DNA of 64,000 bases from Capitulum mitella (Eukaryota; Arthropoda; Thecostraca; Pollicipedomorpha; Pollicipedidae): assembly GCA_030062745.1 (NCBI GenBank), contig CP099849.1, positions 9,635,767 to 9,699,766 of the forward strand, in the 5' to 3' direction. A program made the translations under genes and the position numbers. Shown piece by piece: positions 35,735 to 64,000 of the stretch. Under the pieces are notes generated by a model. It saw nothing but the letters and a program-made list of their open reading frames with translations, made no database searches and was not told where the DNA came from. The stretch's first letter is position 1; each line of letters begins with the position of its first letter.

Positions 35735-36909
35735 GAAAAAAAAAAGGGGGGGGGGTTTCCCAAAAAAATTTTTTTGCTCCCCCCCGGAAAAAAAAAAATT
35801 TTGAAATTTTTTCACAAAAAGGAAAAAAAAAAGGTATGAAAATTTACCAAGTTTCGTGAAGCTGCGTTAAAAAGCCTTGAATTGGCAAGCAAAAAACGAG
35901 GGGGGCGGATTCCGCGCTAGCCCCCTCTTAAGTTCTTGTCTCGTGGCCTCTTTGGCACTTTTAGCGATCTCATAGACCATTTGCCGTTTTGGGACCCCTC
36001 TCGCGGTCCCAGGGACGCTTGGAGAGTTTCGGGGGCCTTTTATTCAGGGCCATCTTGCCATTTCAGGGTCTCATTAACCCTCCCAGAGATCCTCTGGCTG
36101 CATCAGGAACCTTCATTTTTTCAAACGGCCCGTGAAATCCATTCGGGGCCTCATTGACATTCCAGGGCCCCTCATGCTGGTTTAGGGACTCAGTCCTCAT
36201 CTTGACCGTTTCGGCGGGCCCTTGACCATGTTGAAGCCGCGCTGTGGTCTCAAGGGCCCTTTGGGAGCTTCAGTGGGCCCTTCTAAGCGTCTCAGGGGTC
36301 ATCTCCCAGAGGCCCCCTAACTGCATCAAGAACCCGCCACGTTTCCATGGAAACCCCGTGAAGCCCATATGGGACCCCTTCGTGGCCCCACTCGAGTCTG
36401 AGAGGGCCCCCTTTGGGCCCATCTTGTAGGCCCCTTTCTTAGGCCTGGGGGGGGGGGGGGCGATCGCGCCCATCGCCACCCCGCTTGGATCCGCGTCTTA
36501 ATAGCATCAAGGGCAATGGACTGCATTTTGTCATTAGATGCCATACTTTGGTATTGTTTTCCAGCTTGAGGTATTTATAGTTAGTTAGACACAACGTAAT
36601 TGACCCTGGCCAACAGTTTCTAACTTTTAAACGACAGGTGGGCCTACGTTAGACATTCACTTCACGCTGACAGCACGCGTCTAACATCTTATTCTAAATA
36701 GGCGGACTTCTACAACCTAGAACTAGTGTGGGCACTCGCTGTAACTAGCTTCAGCCTGACCCATCGGTGCATGCCTTACTGACACTGACCTCCAGACTTG
36801 CTGCACCAAGACTGGCAGGCCGGGCCTGTGGCCTCGAAAGAGCCCAGTGGGCCAAAGGGACTTCATCATTACATAGCGAGCTGACCTGTCTCATCTTTCT
36901 CCCTCTCTC

Positions 36910-36967
<58 letters not shown>

Positions 36968-39900
36968 CTCCCACTGACCTAGTGGGCTTACCTGAAGACC
37001 TCTCACAGCCTCCGACTGACCTAGCGGGCTGAGCTGAAGGTCCCTCTCAGCCCCCCACTGACCTAGGGGGCTGTTGCGGTAGGTGCGGGCCTCCTGGCCG
37101 GTGTCGGTGCTGACGTAGACGAGGAAGGAGATGACGGCCGACAGGACGACCAGGGCCACCAGGCAGAGCATCATGTGGTAACGCTCGACGCCGTCCGTCT
37201 GCGGTAGCTTCCAGTGGTGCGGCAGCCTCATGCCTGCCACAGGCGACGGGTCAGGTCACCCAAGGCCGGCCTAACAGTCTGGGGGCGACATCCAGTGGCC
37301 AGACTAAAGGGGAAAAAACTGCCAAACCGGGCCACGAAGGACACCTCACGGCCAGACCATAGAGGCGGCTCCTGCAAGGCTGGGCCAGGAAAGAGACGGG
37401 AAAGGGGCAGAAACGCCACTTTACTGGACCTTGGTGAACACCGTTCATTCAAACGGGAGCTTCCTGCAGCGGAAAACGTCTTTCAATCGCCCAAGCTTCT
37501 AATGCTGTGGGTAGCATAACAACCTCCTCTCGCGCTCGCACATTAACGATGAAAATATTGGATTCTGGTGCTGTTTCCAAGAGCTGAACACAGGACTGCG
37601 GCTGTTCCGGCTTTTCTACGTCACAGGCTGGTCGGCTAAAGTTACCTTTGTCTTCTAAGGCACGCGTTCCATCGCTGACATCTATGCTAAACGATATGAT
37701 ACCCTAGTTGTAGCTTTTGTGAATTTCCCCTGTGTCTAACTCTTATGTGTTCCGTTGCCAGCTGTTGCGTGACCACACGAGCGGGAGCGGGCCAATGAAC
37801 ATGAGTAGAAGACCTGTGCTACATCATCATCTTTACGTAACGTCAAACTATAGCCTGTGATTCATCATATGCTATATGTCTAGGTGTTTCCCATAAAATG
37901 GGCCGTAAAATTCTGTATAAAATGGCTGACAACGCAACCAGCGACATTTTTTGGACCGGCCAAAAGTATTTTTGAAATATCGACGAAGTTAGGAAATCCC
38001 CTTTCAGTTCATGATGCGAACAACTGGTTTGGGAACACCTGCCAAACGTCTGTGAATGCCCTGTCTCACCTGTTGTTCCAATCCTGTAACGATGTAGGCA
38101 AATCTCGCAATGGGTGTTGAAGGAGCTAAGGATCCAGTGGATCAGGCACTCCTGAAACGGGATGAAAAGGATGCTTAGGTGGGATCATCACAAATGGCTC
38201 AGCCGTGAAATCAAATCCTATCGTAAGTGATAGTGAGGCACACGTTGTCAGTATCCGGTCTGCTTAACCAACGGAAAGCACCGTGATTAAAACAAATCTT
38301 GTTTCACTGAACTGAAAAAAACCGTTTGATTCAGCGCGCTCTGACATGTTAAACTGAGGTCGGAAATACCTACGGACAGTCAACCAAACTCTATGGATGG
38401 TAAAACCGAGTGATGTGACCAGATCCTGGGCCTTGATCCCACTCCCTCCTGAGGGTCTTGTTTGTTTTCTGTTTTCTGGAAACTGTTTTTCTCTTTGCGT
38501 TTTGGCTCTCACTCGGCTGTATGTCGTCGGCTGTGCTAAACGACGTAAGAGCGAGTAATGTATGTATAATAAATTTCACTTGTAGCATTGCAGGATTTTT
38601 TAAATGTGTTCTAATGTGTTTTATCTGTACTGTTGATCTAGAGCAATCTTATCACTTTCTTCCCGTTCTTTGTTGTATGGGGGGAATGACAAGGGATCCC
38701 AAAATACGATTTCATCTCCCCAGACAATGTCCGCCGGGCCGGCCCCGGCCCGGACCTCCACTCACGTTGTGCACGTGCTGCATTGAGCCGGTACAGCGGC
38801 AGGCCGACACCAGCGGCGCCCGCTCGGCTCCATCGTGGCAGATGCGGCAGAACTCAATCCAGCCGTCGCCGGTCGAGCTGCTGTCGTCGGCAGTGTCGCC
38901 GCCGGCGCCGCCCGGCCAAACGTCCGCTGTCCCCGCTCCTCCATCCTCCTCCTTCTCCTGCTCCTCTTCCTCCGCGTCCTCGTCCTCTGCGCCGAGCCGG
39001 TCCCGCGCGCGGTCCTCCTCGCCGCCGAACCCATTGTCAGCCAGCTCGGCTTCGTCGTCGTCGTCGTCGAGCCAGACGATCTGGGTGTCGTCGTGGGCGG
39101 CGACCCAGACGGCGCCGGACGGCGGGGTCCAGCTCGGGCCGGTGTCGGCAGCGGCGCCGGGCCGTCCGGCGGCCGGGGACCACAGGCCGCCGTCTGGTGG
39201 GGACGCGCCGTCCCCACCCGTTTCGGCGCCGTCCGCTGCCTCCATTACCTGAGGCCGGCGGTGCGCCGTTATCGTCGACAGCATGCATCGCTGGCGCCTG
39301 ACGCCTGATATGTTGCAGCATACGAGTGTTTCGCATGACGGCGGAAAAACTGCCGACAAGTATTAGTATATGGGTTAATACTTGTCTCTTTCTGCTGTAA
39401 CATGGTATGGTCAGTTAAAAGGCCAGCCATCACTATGTCATAAATATGTTAACACTATTCAGAAGTATTTTATTGTCATGATTTGCTGTCCAAGTGTTAA
39501 GAATTTCTTAACCACACTACTGACAAAAGTTAACTGTACTTATCAGATGCTCCCTATATCGCAGATCACGGGATCTGATTCAGATAAGATTTTTCTGCCT
39601 TCGTCTTATGGAGTCGATTTAACCCGCGCACGACCATCGGTCAGTTACGGTCATGCCCGACTGGGGAAGGGGCAGTTGGCCGTCCCCCCCTAACTCACGA
39701 ACGGTTGGTTGCACGATAAAAATAAGCATACCGTTGGAAAGCTTGTGACTAGTAGAGCTCGAAACTGGTCTCATTTTTTTTTAGTTTCAGATAATATGTA
39801 AGCAATTTACGTCCTATATATGTTTTCTTATAGCCAACTGCATGAGACCGAGAAACGGCCTGAATTTCAAGGGCTGTGACTAATAACGCATAGTTAAAGG

Positions 39901-42186
39901 CACCAGGGCACAAGTAAAGGTCCGCAAATGCCGATACACATCTAATTTCTCGGATTTGTTCAATATATACGCCGAAACGTTGAGTTAAAGACACAGCAAT
40001 TTTCGTACCGGCCGTCGGCGTGCGGCGCAGCCGTACGCAGTAAGAAACTGACGGGAACTAATTTTAGCGTTCGTTTATTTTCGCGAAAAAGCCTATCCAT
40101 GTCAACTTGATTGATTTTAGTGGTTCTTGTGATGGTTTTTCATGCTTAAATTTTGGAAAAATTCATTCATTACCAATCTACACAATTGGCGGAGCTTTAT
40201 TCGCGACAGCCTGTTAATTTACAAAATACGCAAGTTTCTTGAGACTTTTTGAGGTTCCTGGTATTACTTACGTCTGTGCAAGCCAGTTCGTGCCGATTTC
40301 TACCCTTTCTGAGTAATTCATCGCTGATTTTGACGGTGGTCCATTTTGGCTCACTACAGTTATTCGTGACCTGACCTCAGGTCAATGGCTGGAAGTCATG
40401 GATAGCTTGCCCAATGACGGTAACTAGATGCCTGCTTGACTCCACACTAAAAATGTCATGAAATATTCCGTCAATTTCCGAAGAAACGACGACATGGCTT
40501 AAAAATGGGCTTCACCTTAGGTCAATGACCCGGAAAATTCCGAAAAACCTGAGATAGCAGATTTATTGCATTTATCAAGATCACTAATCCCTGAAAGTAT
40601 TATTGTGATATCTTGTTTTCCGAAAAAGTTAGAGGGCGCTAAACTTTTTTGGACATAGGTCCGTTTCACCTGACCTAGGTCAAGCACCTTGACTTGACCT
40701 GAGGTCAAAACTTTGACATAAGGTGTAAAAATGATGACGCAAAAAGTACACGAAAGTTTCGTGACTCTGTGTTTGTTCGTTCTCTCGCAATCCCAGAAAA
40801 ACCTCAGCGGGGAGCGGTCAACTGTCCCCCAGTCGGGGGCAGGTTAATTATGTTCCCCTAGCATCTGTCGGCATGAATAATCCGTATGGAGCGCCCCTTC
40901 ATTTATTCAATCCATCGAGCAATCAATCAATTGATTCATCAATCAATCAATCCATCCATCAATCAATCAATCGGTCAATCAACAGGTCATTCATTCACTC
41001 ACTCACCCGTTCACTCCGCACTTCTTTATTTAATCATGAATGCATACATTCATTCAGTCGTTCGTCCATGCACTTATTCATTCATTCATTCATTCATTTG
41101 GCAAACACCGGGTTGAGTTGGAGACATGACAGAGAGCTCAAAAAGTCGCTGCCTCATTTTGCCTTGCCAACACCAACCCCTTGACCATCTATAAGCAAGC
41201 CGGTATGTCATGTTATGAAATGCGCTTAATGACACATTCCGTTCCTTGTCGTGTGTGGCGCAATGATGATAAGAGGACTCTCAGGAAATGATGCAAATGC
41301 CATTGGAAGCTGCATCGTGGATGAATAACAAGAAGCTTAAGATACGTCAGTAAAAAAAAAACTTTTCGGGCTGTATTGAATTTTCAAAACTTTTGTAAGT
41401 ACTGAAATAACTGAATGAAAGAAAACGATCTCCATACCACAAAAGCAAGGGAATAGCTGTCTTTACGTGGGACTGAAGGAAACATTTCTCAGTGCAAACT
41501 GGGCCTTTCCTTCTGGATGGGACAGGAAACCACATGTTCCTGGTATTTCCCGTTTTCCATTTTCGTAAATTCCATCCGAACGTTTTGAAGCGGATTACGT
41601 TGGGATCTTGTTGTTTAGATCCTGATCCCATCGCCCGAGTGAACCCAAATACGGATTAATTTTGTCCCAGACCCCGGACCAGACAACACCGAAGGATCCT
41701 TCACGTGCCGTCGTAGCCACGATTGAACTTCCCGTAGTCTGGGTGACCGTTCCTGTTTTGGATCAACGGGCGCTGGTTCCTTGCCAGTATGAAATCCGTG
41801 ATGACTGTCGCACACCGGATAAGAGCAGAGCATTTTGCTACAGAACTACCGGGACGATTTCCCATGTGTGAGCACCGGAGACGTTTTATGTGAGATCTCT
41901 CTCTCTCACTCACACACATAAACGCGTCAGAATTGGTTCACGAGACTAACGTAACAGCCGAATAGATTCCTAAATACATCAAGGATGGTGCTGTTTTTTT
42001 CTCTCGACAGAAGTGCTCGGCTGAAGCTTTACAAATGCCGATGATATCTACAAAACAGATGAAGAGTGAGGTCCACAATATAAATCTGAAGGCTGGATTT
42101 CTCCGTCCTACCTGCAGCCTGATGTCATCCGGCCAGTCGCCGTGGAATTCCTCCTCGTCGACATCAAGATGTATTTTGTCAGACAT
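33248..42186 (-). CDS. MARCH-family membrane RING-CH E3 ubiquitin ligase
   Basis: Exons on the minus strand: 42186-42112 (tentative first), 39248-38766, 38151-38070, 37233-37063, 33447-33248. Joined phases agree at every junction and give 336 residues (310 if translation starts at the Met at 39245). An acidic region precedes a RING-CH domain at about residues 159-204 with all C4HC3 ligands visible: CRIC, SACRC, VHNEC and CEIC, the third exon supplying the second half. Two membrane segments follow (MMLCLVALVVLSAVISFLVY and ALYAVYAVLGLVCFGLATA), the layout of MARCH ligases, which ubiquitinate membrane proteins and alter their trafficking. The C-terminus DFVTV resembles a class II PDZ ligand. 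I cannot assign a specific MARCH number. Intron 4 carries a large minisatellite and a likely misassembled A/T tract. Confidence 0.85.
35090..35835. other. Homopolymer tract, probably unreliable sequence
   Basis: Hundreds of bases of T and A runs, interrupted by G and C runs of 7-13. No biological feature is apparent; the pattern resembles a poorly resolved consensus. Confidence 0.6.
35836..35925. mobile_element. R3 fragment
   Basis: Matches about 8400-8485 of the full-length R3, including ACCAAGTTTC, GAAGCTGCGTTAAAAAGCC and GGGGGGCGGAT. Confidence 0.65.
36908..36964. repeat. CT dinucleotide microsatellite
   Basis: About 57 bp of CT, directly beyond the 42-bp repeat that carries the extra splice donors of the MARCH-like gene. 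Confidence 0.95.
36961..37072 (-). repeat. 42-bp tandem repeat carrying splice donors
   Basis: Three CTAG|GTCAGT donor motifs on the minus strand end potential exons at 37063, 37021 and 36979, exactly 42 bp apart, each followed by a similar GAGGCTGAG-like stretch. Confidence 0.8.
37063..37233 (-). CDS. MARCH-like exon 4: first membrane segment
   Basis: Acceptor GTGGCAG before 37233 and donor CTAG|GTCAGT after 37063. Two further copies of the donor, 42 and 84 bp downstream, come from a tandem repeat (see findings). Confidence 0.8.
38070..38151 (-). CDS. MARCH-like exon 3: second half of RING-CH
   Basis: Acceptor TTTCAG, donor GTGAGA. Encodes ECLIHWILSSFNTHCEIC, supplying the last three zinc ligands; 82 nt, so too short for open-frame detection. 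Phases match both neighbours. Confidence 0.85.
38766..39248 (-). CDS. MARCH-like exon 2: acidic region and first half of RING-CH
   Basis: Donor AAC|GTGAGT after 38766. The upstream edge is either an acceptor CCTCAG at 39249 or a start Met at 39245. Long Asp/Glu runs precede WIEFCRICHDG. Plus-strand open frames over this exon are shadows of its GC-rich codons. Confidence 0.8.
39619..40847. mobile_element. R1 element, copy d
   Basis: TTAACCCGCGCACGACC at the left edge and GGGGGCAGGTTAA at the right. Lies in the inferred first intron of the MARCH-like gene. Holds the half-site cluster at about 40665-40715. Confidence 0.75.
40905..41098. repeat. Tetranucleotide repeat (ATCA, then ATTC)
   Basis: Imperfect AATC units pass into CATT units over about 190 bp. 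Open frames rich in Ser, Asn and Gln here are by-products. Confidence 0.85.
42112..42186 (-). CDS. Possible first coding exon of the MARCH-like gene
   Basis: Encodes MSDKIHLDVDEEEF and 11 more residues to DIRLQ, with donor CAG|GTAGGA in phase 0, the phase required by the acceptor at 39249. Its acidic content fits the next exon. Assignment rests on position and phase only; it could be a separate small gene. Confidence 0.4.
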
Positions 42187-43963
42187 TTCCAGTCCGTGAC
42201 TGTAACAGCCGTATCGTGTAGCCCGAATGTAGATAAATTCACCCATAACGTATCACTTTCGCCCATAACGAGAAGACAATATAAAAATGCCCTTTAGGAA
42301 TAACTCAATATTTAATGCGATGCAAACCAAAAGTTGAAGTTTGTTGGATATTCGTCAGAGAGAAGTACGAAAGCAAGGCATTGCCACTGTCATTGTCATA
42401 AACTTAGGACAAGGCAAAAAGGTGATCTAAGTTAATTTGATCTGTTGTTTTGAAACTGACAAACGTTCGGAAACTCACCAATTTTCTAAGCAAAAACGTT
42501 GTTGAAAATTTCGTCACGTTTCATGTTCAAATCACGCCCTTGATTTACTTGTTGTCTTTGGCTAACTTTCATTGCTGGTCCTCATCATTGGGTCGTCGGA
42601 CGATGATTGTAATGCCAAAGAAATGGACTACTGAAATATGCCTGATCCGTATGTCAATTGTTATATCAATGGTGATGACACGCATGCTGGACCATGCTGG
42701 ACACGCATGCTTGAGCCACCGACTTTACCGTTTCCCTTACCAGCCCCACGTTTGCGTTTTACTACGTTACGTTACGCTACGTTACGTTTACGTTACCACC
42801 CTTGACCTCCCTTCCCCCCAACACGTCTCTGATCGGTTCAAAGATTGTTTCATTAATCCCAGTTTTTATTCTTGTATACACTTGTTGATTTTTTCGTAGT
42901 GTGTGGGCTGATCACGTGCGGTTGTGTCTATTCGAGCTCCGAAATCTTCTCCAACCTTCAGATGCCTTGAAAAGGAATATTCGAGTTTTGAAAACGTATT
43001 TAAAATATTTCGTCTCGATTTCTTTGCCACGCCATATAGTGATATCACCACTTGGCAGTTGAAAAAAATCGCGGTTTTGTCGTATAGAACAAGTGTGTCT
43101 GTAACAACAGCGATCGCAACAGCCTTCGTTGCGATGGCTGTGTTTGGAACTGCTTCATTCAAAGCTGAACTCCGACATCAAACATTACCCCTATGCCGAA
43201 TCACTATTAATGCTGACCTAATCCGCTGCTGATGTACAGTCCTGCTTTTACTAGTGCCAACATTTTTTGGGAAGACAACATGGTAGCAGAACAGATGCAT
43301 AGAAACAAGTCCTCTCTCCGATATCTGTTGCAAAACGGCATGTAGGGGCGAAGGTAAATAATATGCGAAGGATTACGCTGTTAGCTTGCATGGAAGCCGT
43401 CTCTGTCTTTGCGGCACGCAGCATTTGGCTTGACAAGCCGCAAAGCAAGTCTATTCGAATTTTTTCTTATTTCCGCAAAATGTTTATCAGATTGTTCTGC
43501 CCGCGAAGGAAACTCGCGAGTTCTTATCCTGTACTTCTGATGCTATGCCACTCTGGCTGGCTTCAGTCACAAAACAGAACATGCTTGGTGAGACTATGTA
43601 CATGTTCTAAGAGTAAGCATTGCTCGAGTAACATCGGATTTACATGGTTCAAAGCAGTGAGATTCACTTCCAAATCAATCCACGTGACGATATGGAACAG
43701 CTTTAGCGCTGCAAATGATAGCGATTGTAATTCGAATAACATCTTGTCGCTGCCAGGAGACAAAGTTCACGCATCTGCGCGTTCAGTCCCACGAGGCCCG
43801 AGACACACCGAAATCATTCACTTCTGTATTTACACAGCAGGGCCTACGATTCATGCATCATCCACATTTCCTCCGTGACCAGAGCATGCCTGCTACCTCG
43901 CGCACCAGCCGGCTTGGCCGCAGGACCGGCGGCCGCCGCCCGCGACCGTTCCCGGAGACCGCA
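42187..43963. other. Region between NDUFS3 and the MARCH-like gene
   Basis: No gene recognised. Part is expected to be NDUFS3 3' UTR; the nearest AATAAA on the minus strand is near 42864, over 1 kb away. ACGTTACG-type repeats occur at about 42760-42797. Confidence 0.45.
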
Positions 43964-49094
<5,131 letters not shown>

Positions 49095-51291
49095 TCTTTA
49101 ACCCTCCCTGGATCCAATATATCAACCCCACGCAACGCAGCCCACCCTGAGAATTCCTTCCTTGCTGTCTTTCAAGGTTGCTACTTCGTGTGGGTATTAC
49201 GGTAGTACTGAGCGGAGCACATAGGTGCATGACGTCATGAGACACCGCTCTTAAATTCAATTACACTATTTATACCCCGAAAAGCTCGTAGAAAACGTTA
49301 GAAATGGGCTGATATTGTTTTAAAAGTAGAGTTATTTACATACATAATGATGGAGAATGGGTCTTTGCTCCTCCACTTCGCACATTTTCTCTGTGCACTA
49401 CATTAAACAGTTTCGTTTGGATGACCAAATTTATCATTATTAGTAATTGTACCGTTTTTTTTTTTCTCTCTACAACATCCTACCTACGTATCTCGGCTGC
49501 GTTCAGTGGAACACACCTCTGTCCCCAACCCTTCAATATACCATGTCTGCGCCTGTTAAGGACAGGTGCAACCTGTCAACCTTGATTGATTAGTGCGCCT
49601 TGACTTAACGCAACCTCAAGTCCTGCAACCAGGTGTTCATACAGGCCAGTGTTTCGTCCATCCCTTCAGAAGCCAATGTTGCTCTACAAAGTGCCGGCTA
49701 ATATCTATCCATTCATTTTGTGGTGGAATTTTGCCACCAGCTCACAAGCGTCCTGGGTGCGGATATTCCCTCTTTCCGACTACATCCCTGAAGAAAACTT
49801 GTCTGAATGAGACTATTTATCATGGCATTTTACTAGTTTAACTTGTTACGCGATCATTGACGAAAAACTTGTCGACCGAGGAGGCAGATGCGGAAGGAGG
49901 CATCAATCAATAATTGACCCACCACTGGTGAAGGCTCTAACGCCTCAGCCGCGCCAATACCGCCTCATCCCGAATAATTCGGAAGGGAAGCATTACTCGC
50001 AGTACCCAGGAGCGGCAGATCGGCCCACCATGAAATGGAGTTCGGTGTGGGATCCCTGAGCGGAGGGGGCGAGACTGCCCCTAAATTCAAATGAAGTTGT
50101 CCGCTGTCGTAACACAGCGGACTCGGCGATTGCACCGCTAGAAGGTAAACTCTGGGGCATTTACTCTGCATTGTGTGGTGTGTTTCACATCATGTGTTCA
50201 GGTGGTCCATGGCCATCATTCTTGTATTTTTTTGTATTAGATTTGTGCAGGCTATTGAGTTAAGTTTCATTACCTTGTCCCAGTACTTTTTTATTGTGTA
50301 TGGTTTGGTGTGTCTACATTTTGTGGCACTGGTATACATGGGCTTTGTGGAAACCAAGGAAGGTTATTAGTTTGTATTTTTTATTGCCTTTTAGGAATGT
50401 AATGTTGGTTCCAGTATTCCATTAAGCCTTTTGTCTGGCTCATGTTAACAATGGTTTATGATAGTTGTAGTTTGTTCAAATGGAGGCCTTGCATTGTGTG
50501 TGTTGCATGGATACATCTGAAGCACAAATGGAAAACATTCCAAGAAAGGATGTCACATCACAGACAGTATAATTCTATTTTATCTGAGGCTCCTACTTTC
50601 CACCACTGGTTGTGATGTGCCATGTGCACATATGTGCTGTGTCAAATTAATGGCTGTCATTGTTCTGCTATTACTGAACAGGTTATATGTGTATTTGTTT
50701 GTACATGTTTGCTATATGGTCTTTTGTATATATGTATCATATTGTATTTGTTTATTGTAGTTTGTTCAAATGTATGTCTTGCATTGTATGTACTATTTAT
50801 ATATCCTTGAAACACAAATGGAAAACATGTTTCAGGAAGAGTTTCAAACTGCAGTCAATACAATTCACAATTGCTCCTATTGGCACAGCTGGTTGTGATA
50901 TGCCATATGCACATAGTATTTTGTTTGTCATGCTGTATTATTAACTCTCATTATACTGCTATTGCTGACCAAATTATGTTGCATTATCCAGTCAGTTCAT
51001 TGAACAGTCAAATTGTGAGCTGTGTTTTGAGAAAAATGGCTGCTCCCAGCCCATAACCAGCACATATCTATCTGGCATCTCCAAATCTGACACATGAACT
51101 GACTTCTGATTTCTAAACTTTTAACTGCAAGTATTTTTGTTCAAACTGGTATTGAAAAATGCTCATTTAATTACTTCCAGAAGTTTTTGTCTCATCTATT
51201 TCAGGACCCTGTTGTAACAAGAAGGACCTAATGGCCTTCCCATCTGGAGACCACTGGTGGTGACATCACCACACCTCTGTCACAGCCCATC
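49095..51291. promoter_or_regulatory. Divergent NDUFS3/CASK start region
   Basis: Lies between the NDUFS3 ATG (minus) and the first recognised CASK ATG (plus). From about 48880 to 50140 CpG is frequent (about 20 in the 300 bp at 49861-50160 by eye), whereas both sides are CpG-depleted. I infer that promoter activity for one or both genes lies in the CpG-retaining part; CASK may have a 5' UTR exon here. No TATA box was assigned. Confidence 0.45.
50461..50985. repeat. Diverged tandem duplication of about 290 bp
   Basis: Units at about 50461-50690 and 50753-50985 share GTAGTTTGTTCAAATG, CTTGCATTGTATG-like, CACAAATGGAAAACAT and GGTTGTGATATGCCATATG-like blocks in the same order. Entirely free of CpG. 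Confidence 0.65.
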
Positions 51292-63480
<12,189 letters not shown>

Positions 63481-64000
63481 GTGGGCGCCGGACGGCCTCT
63501 GTACCGGTGATGTCGGGCTGCTACTGCCGTCGTCAGATTGACCGCTACGTGGTAGATGAGGCTCCGTTTGGCACGGTCTGAGGCTGTTGAAGCGTACGCG
63601 CTAACGCTGCCCGTTTGGCCGCTGAGCCGCGCCATGGTGTCGCGACTTATGCCCCGCCAGGCTATTTGGGGGTGTTTAGAATGCCGCTGCTTAGACGTGA
63701 TATCGGTGTGGCATTTAATGCCGTTGGCTGAAGAAGAGCTATTTCCAGTCACATATGTCTGAGAAGCAGTTGTACTGGATAGCTACTCAGGTAAGATGAC
63801 GCCTTAAACCCAAGTTTAACACGGCCGCCACGTAACCGCACCGCTGCATAGGATTGCACGGCCTGTGCGGCGGCCTACGCAGCTAAATAGCCGGCCGGCA
63901 GAGCTACATGGTGTCCCCGGTAAACCCGTGCCTGTTTCTAAGTCGGAGACCGACCGAGACTGGCCCCTGCACCTCCGGCCACCACTAACCTCCGCCTGTC

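Larger units (their letters stand above)
33612..36500. repeat. Complex repeat block in MARCH-like intron 4
   Basis: Edges carry GGGGCGGATCC on the left and its inverse-like CTTGGATCCGCG on the right, perhaps ends of one inserted element. Inside lie two stretches (about 33980-34960 and 35935-36435) of a degenerate tandem repeat of roughly 28-32 bp built on TCTCAGGGGCCCCTCTGGC-like units, split by an A/T-homopolymer tract. Confidence 0.55.

Noticed and set aside
38783..39308. Plus-strand Arg- and Ala-rich open frames
   Set aside because: Shadows of the GC-rich acidic MARCH-like exon, whose RING-CH motif and splice phases fix the minus strand as coding.
42760..42797. Telomere-like CGTTA repeats
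   Set aside because: Too short, and the motif is not the arthropod TTAGG type.

Overview
The window is nuclear DNA of an invertebrate animal, most likely an arthropod and probably a crustacean. Genes are split by GT-AG introns. Two slowly evolving genes can be assembled exon by exon: NDUFS3 and the N-terminal part of CASK. A broken piece of an RR-1 type cuticle protein lies at about 30.2 kb. Species-level identity cannot be read from the sequence.

Left part (0-30 kb): six minus-strand members of one secreted Kunitz-type inhibitor family, separated by non-coding DNA full of miniature transposons. Copies 2, 3 and 6 are intact, intronless reading frames with a signal peptide and 2, 2 and 3 domains. 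Copy 5 has four domains but a one-base frameshift in a C/G run. Copy 1 has lost its start codon and key cysteines. Copy 4 is a signal peptide with no domain behind it. Two subfamilies interleave: A (copies 1, 2, 5) has Arg or Lys at the reactive P1 site, while B (copies 3, 6, and 4 by its signal peptide) has Asp or Glu.

Mobile DNA: three unrelated families of about 1.2-1.3 kb carry TTAA at their ends and CCC-starting terminal inverted repeats, as non-autonomous piggyBac-like elements do. I name them R1 (four copies), R2 (two) and R3 (one full, two partial). A 1.76-kb element with long inverted ends (R4) and a 300-bp hAT-like family with clear 8-bp target duplications (three copies) are also present. 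R1 carries a conserved cluster of AGGTCA/TGACCT half-sites.

Right part (30-64 kb): on the minus strand lies a membrane-bound RING-CH E3 ligase of the MARCH family (33.2-39.2 kb, perhaps starting at 42.2 kb), then the complete seven-exon NDUFS3 gene (44.0-49.1 kb), a mitochondrial complex I subunit. Head to head with it, on the plus strand, CASK begins (51.3 kb) and runs off the right edge; seven exons covering the kinase-like domain are here.

The most striking signal is compositional. About 46.5-48.9 kb and 50.14-52.23 kb are almost or completely free of CpG, with TG/CA in its place, while the block between them, holding the NDUFS3/CASK divergent start region, keeps normal CpG. Within one tandem repeat (46.38-46.97 kb) the repeat unit changes from CpG to TpG/CpA along its length, marking the edge of the decayed zone. 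This looks like an evolutionary footprint of germline DNA methylation on both sides of a protected bidirectional promoter.
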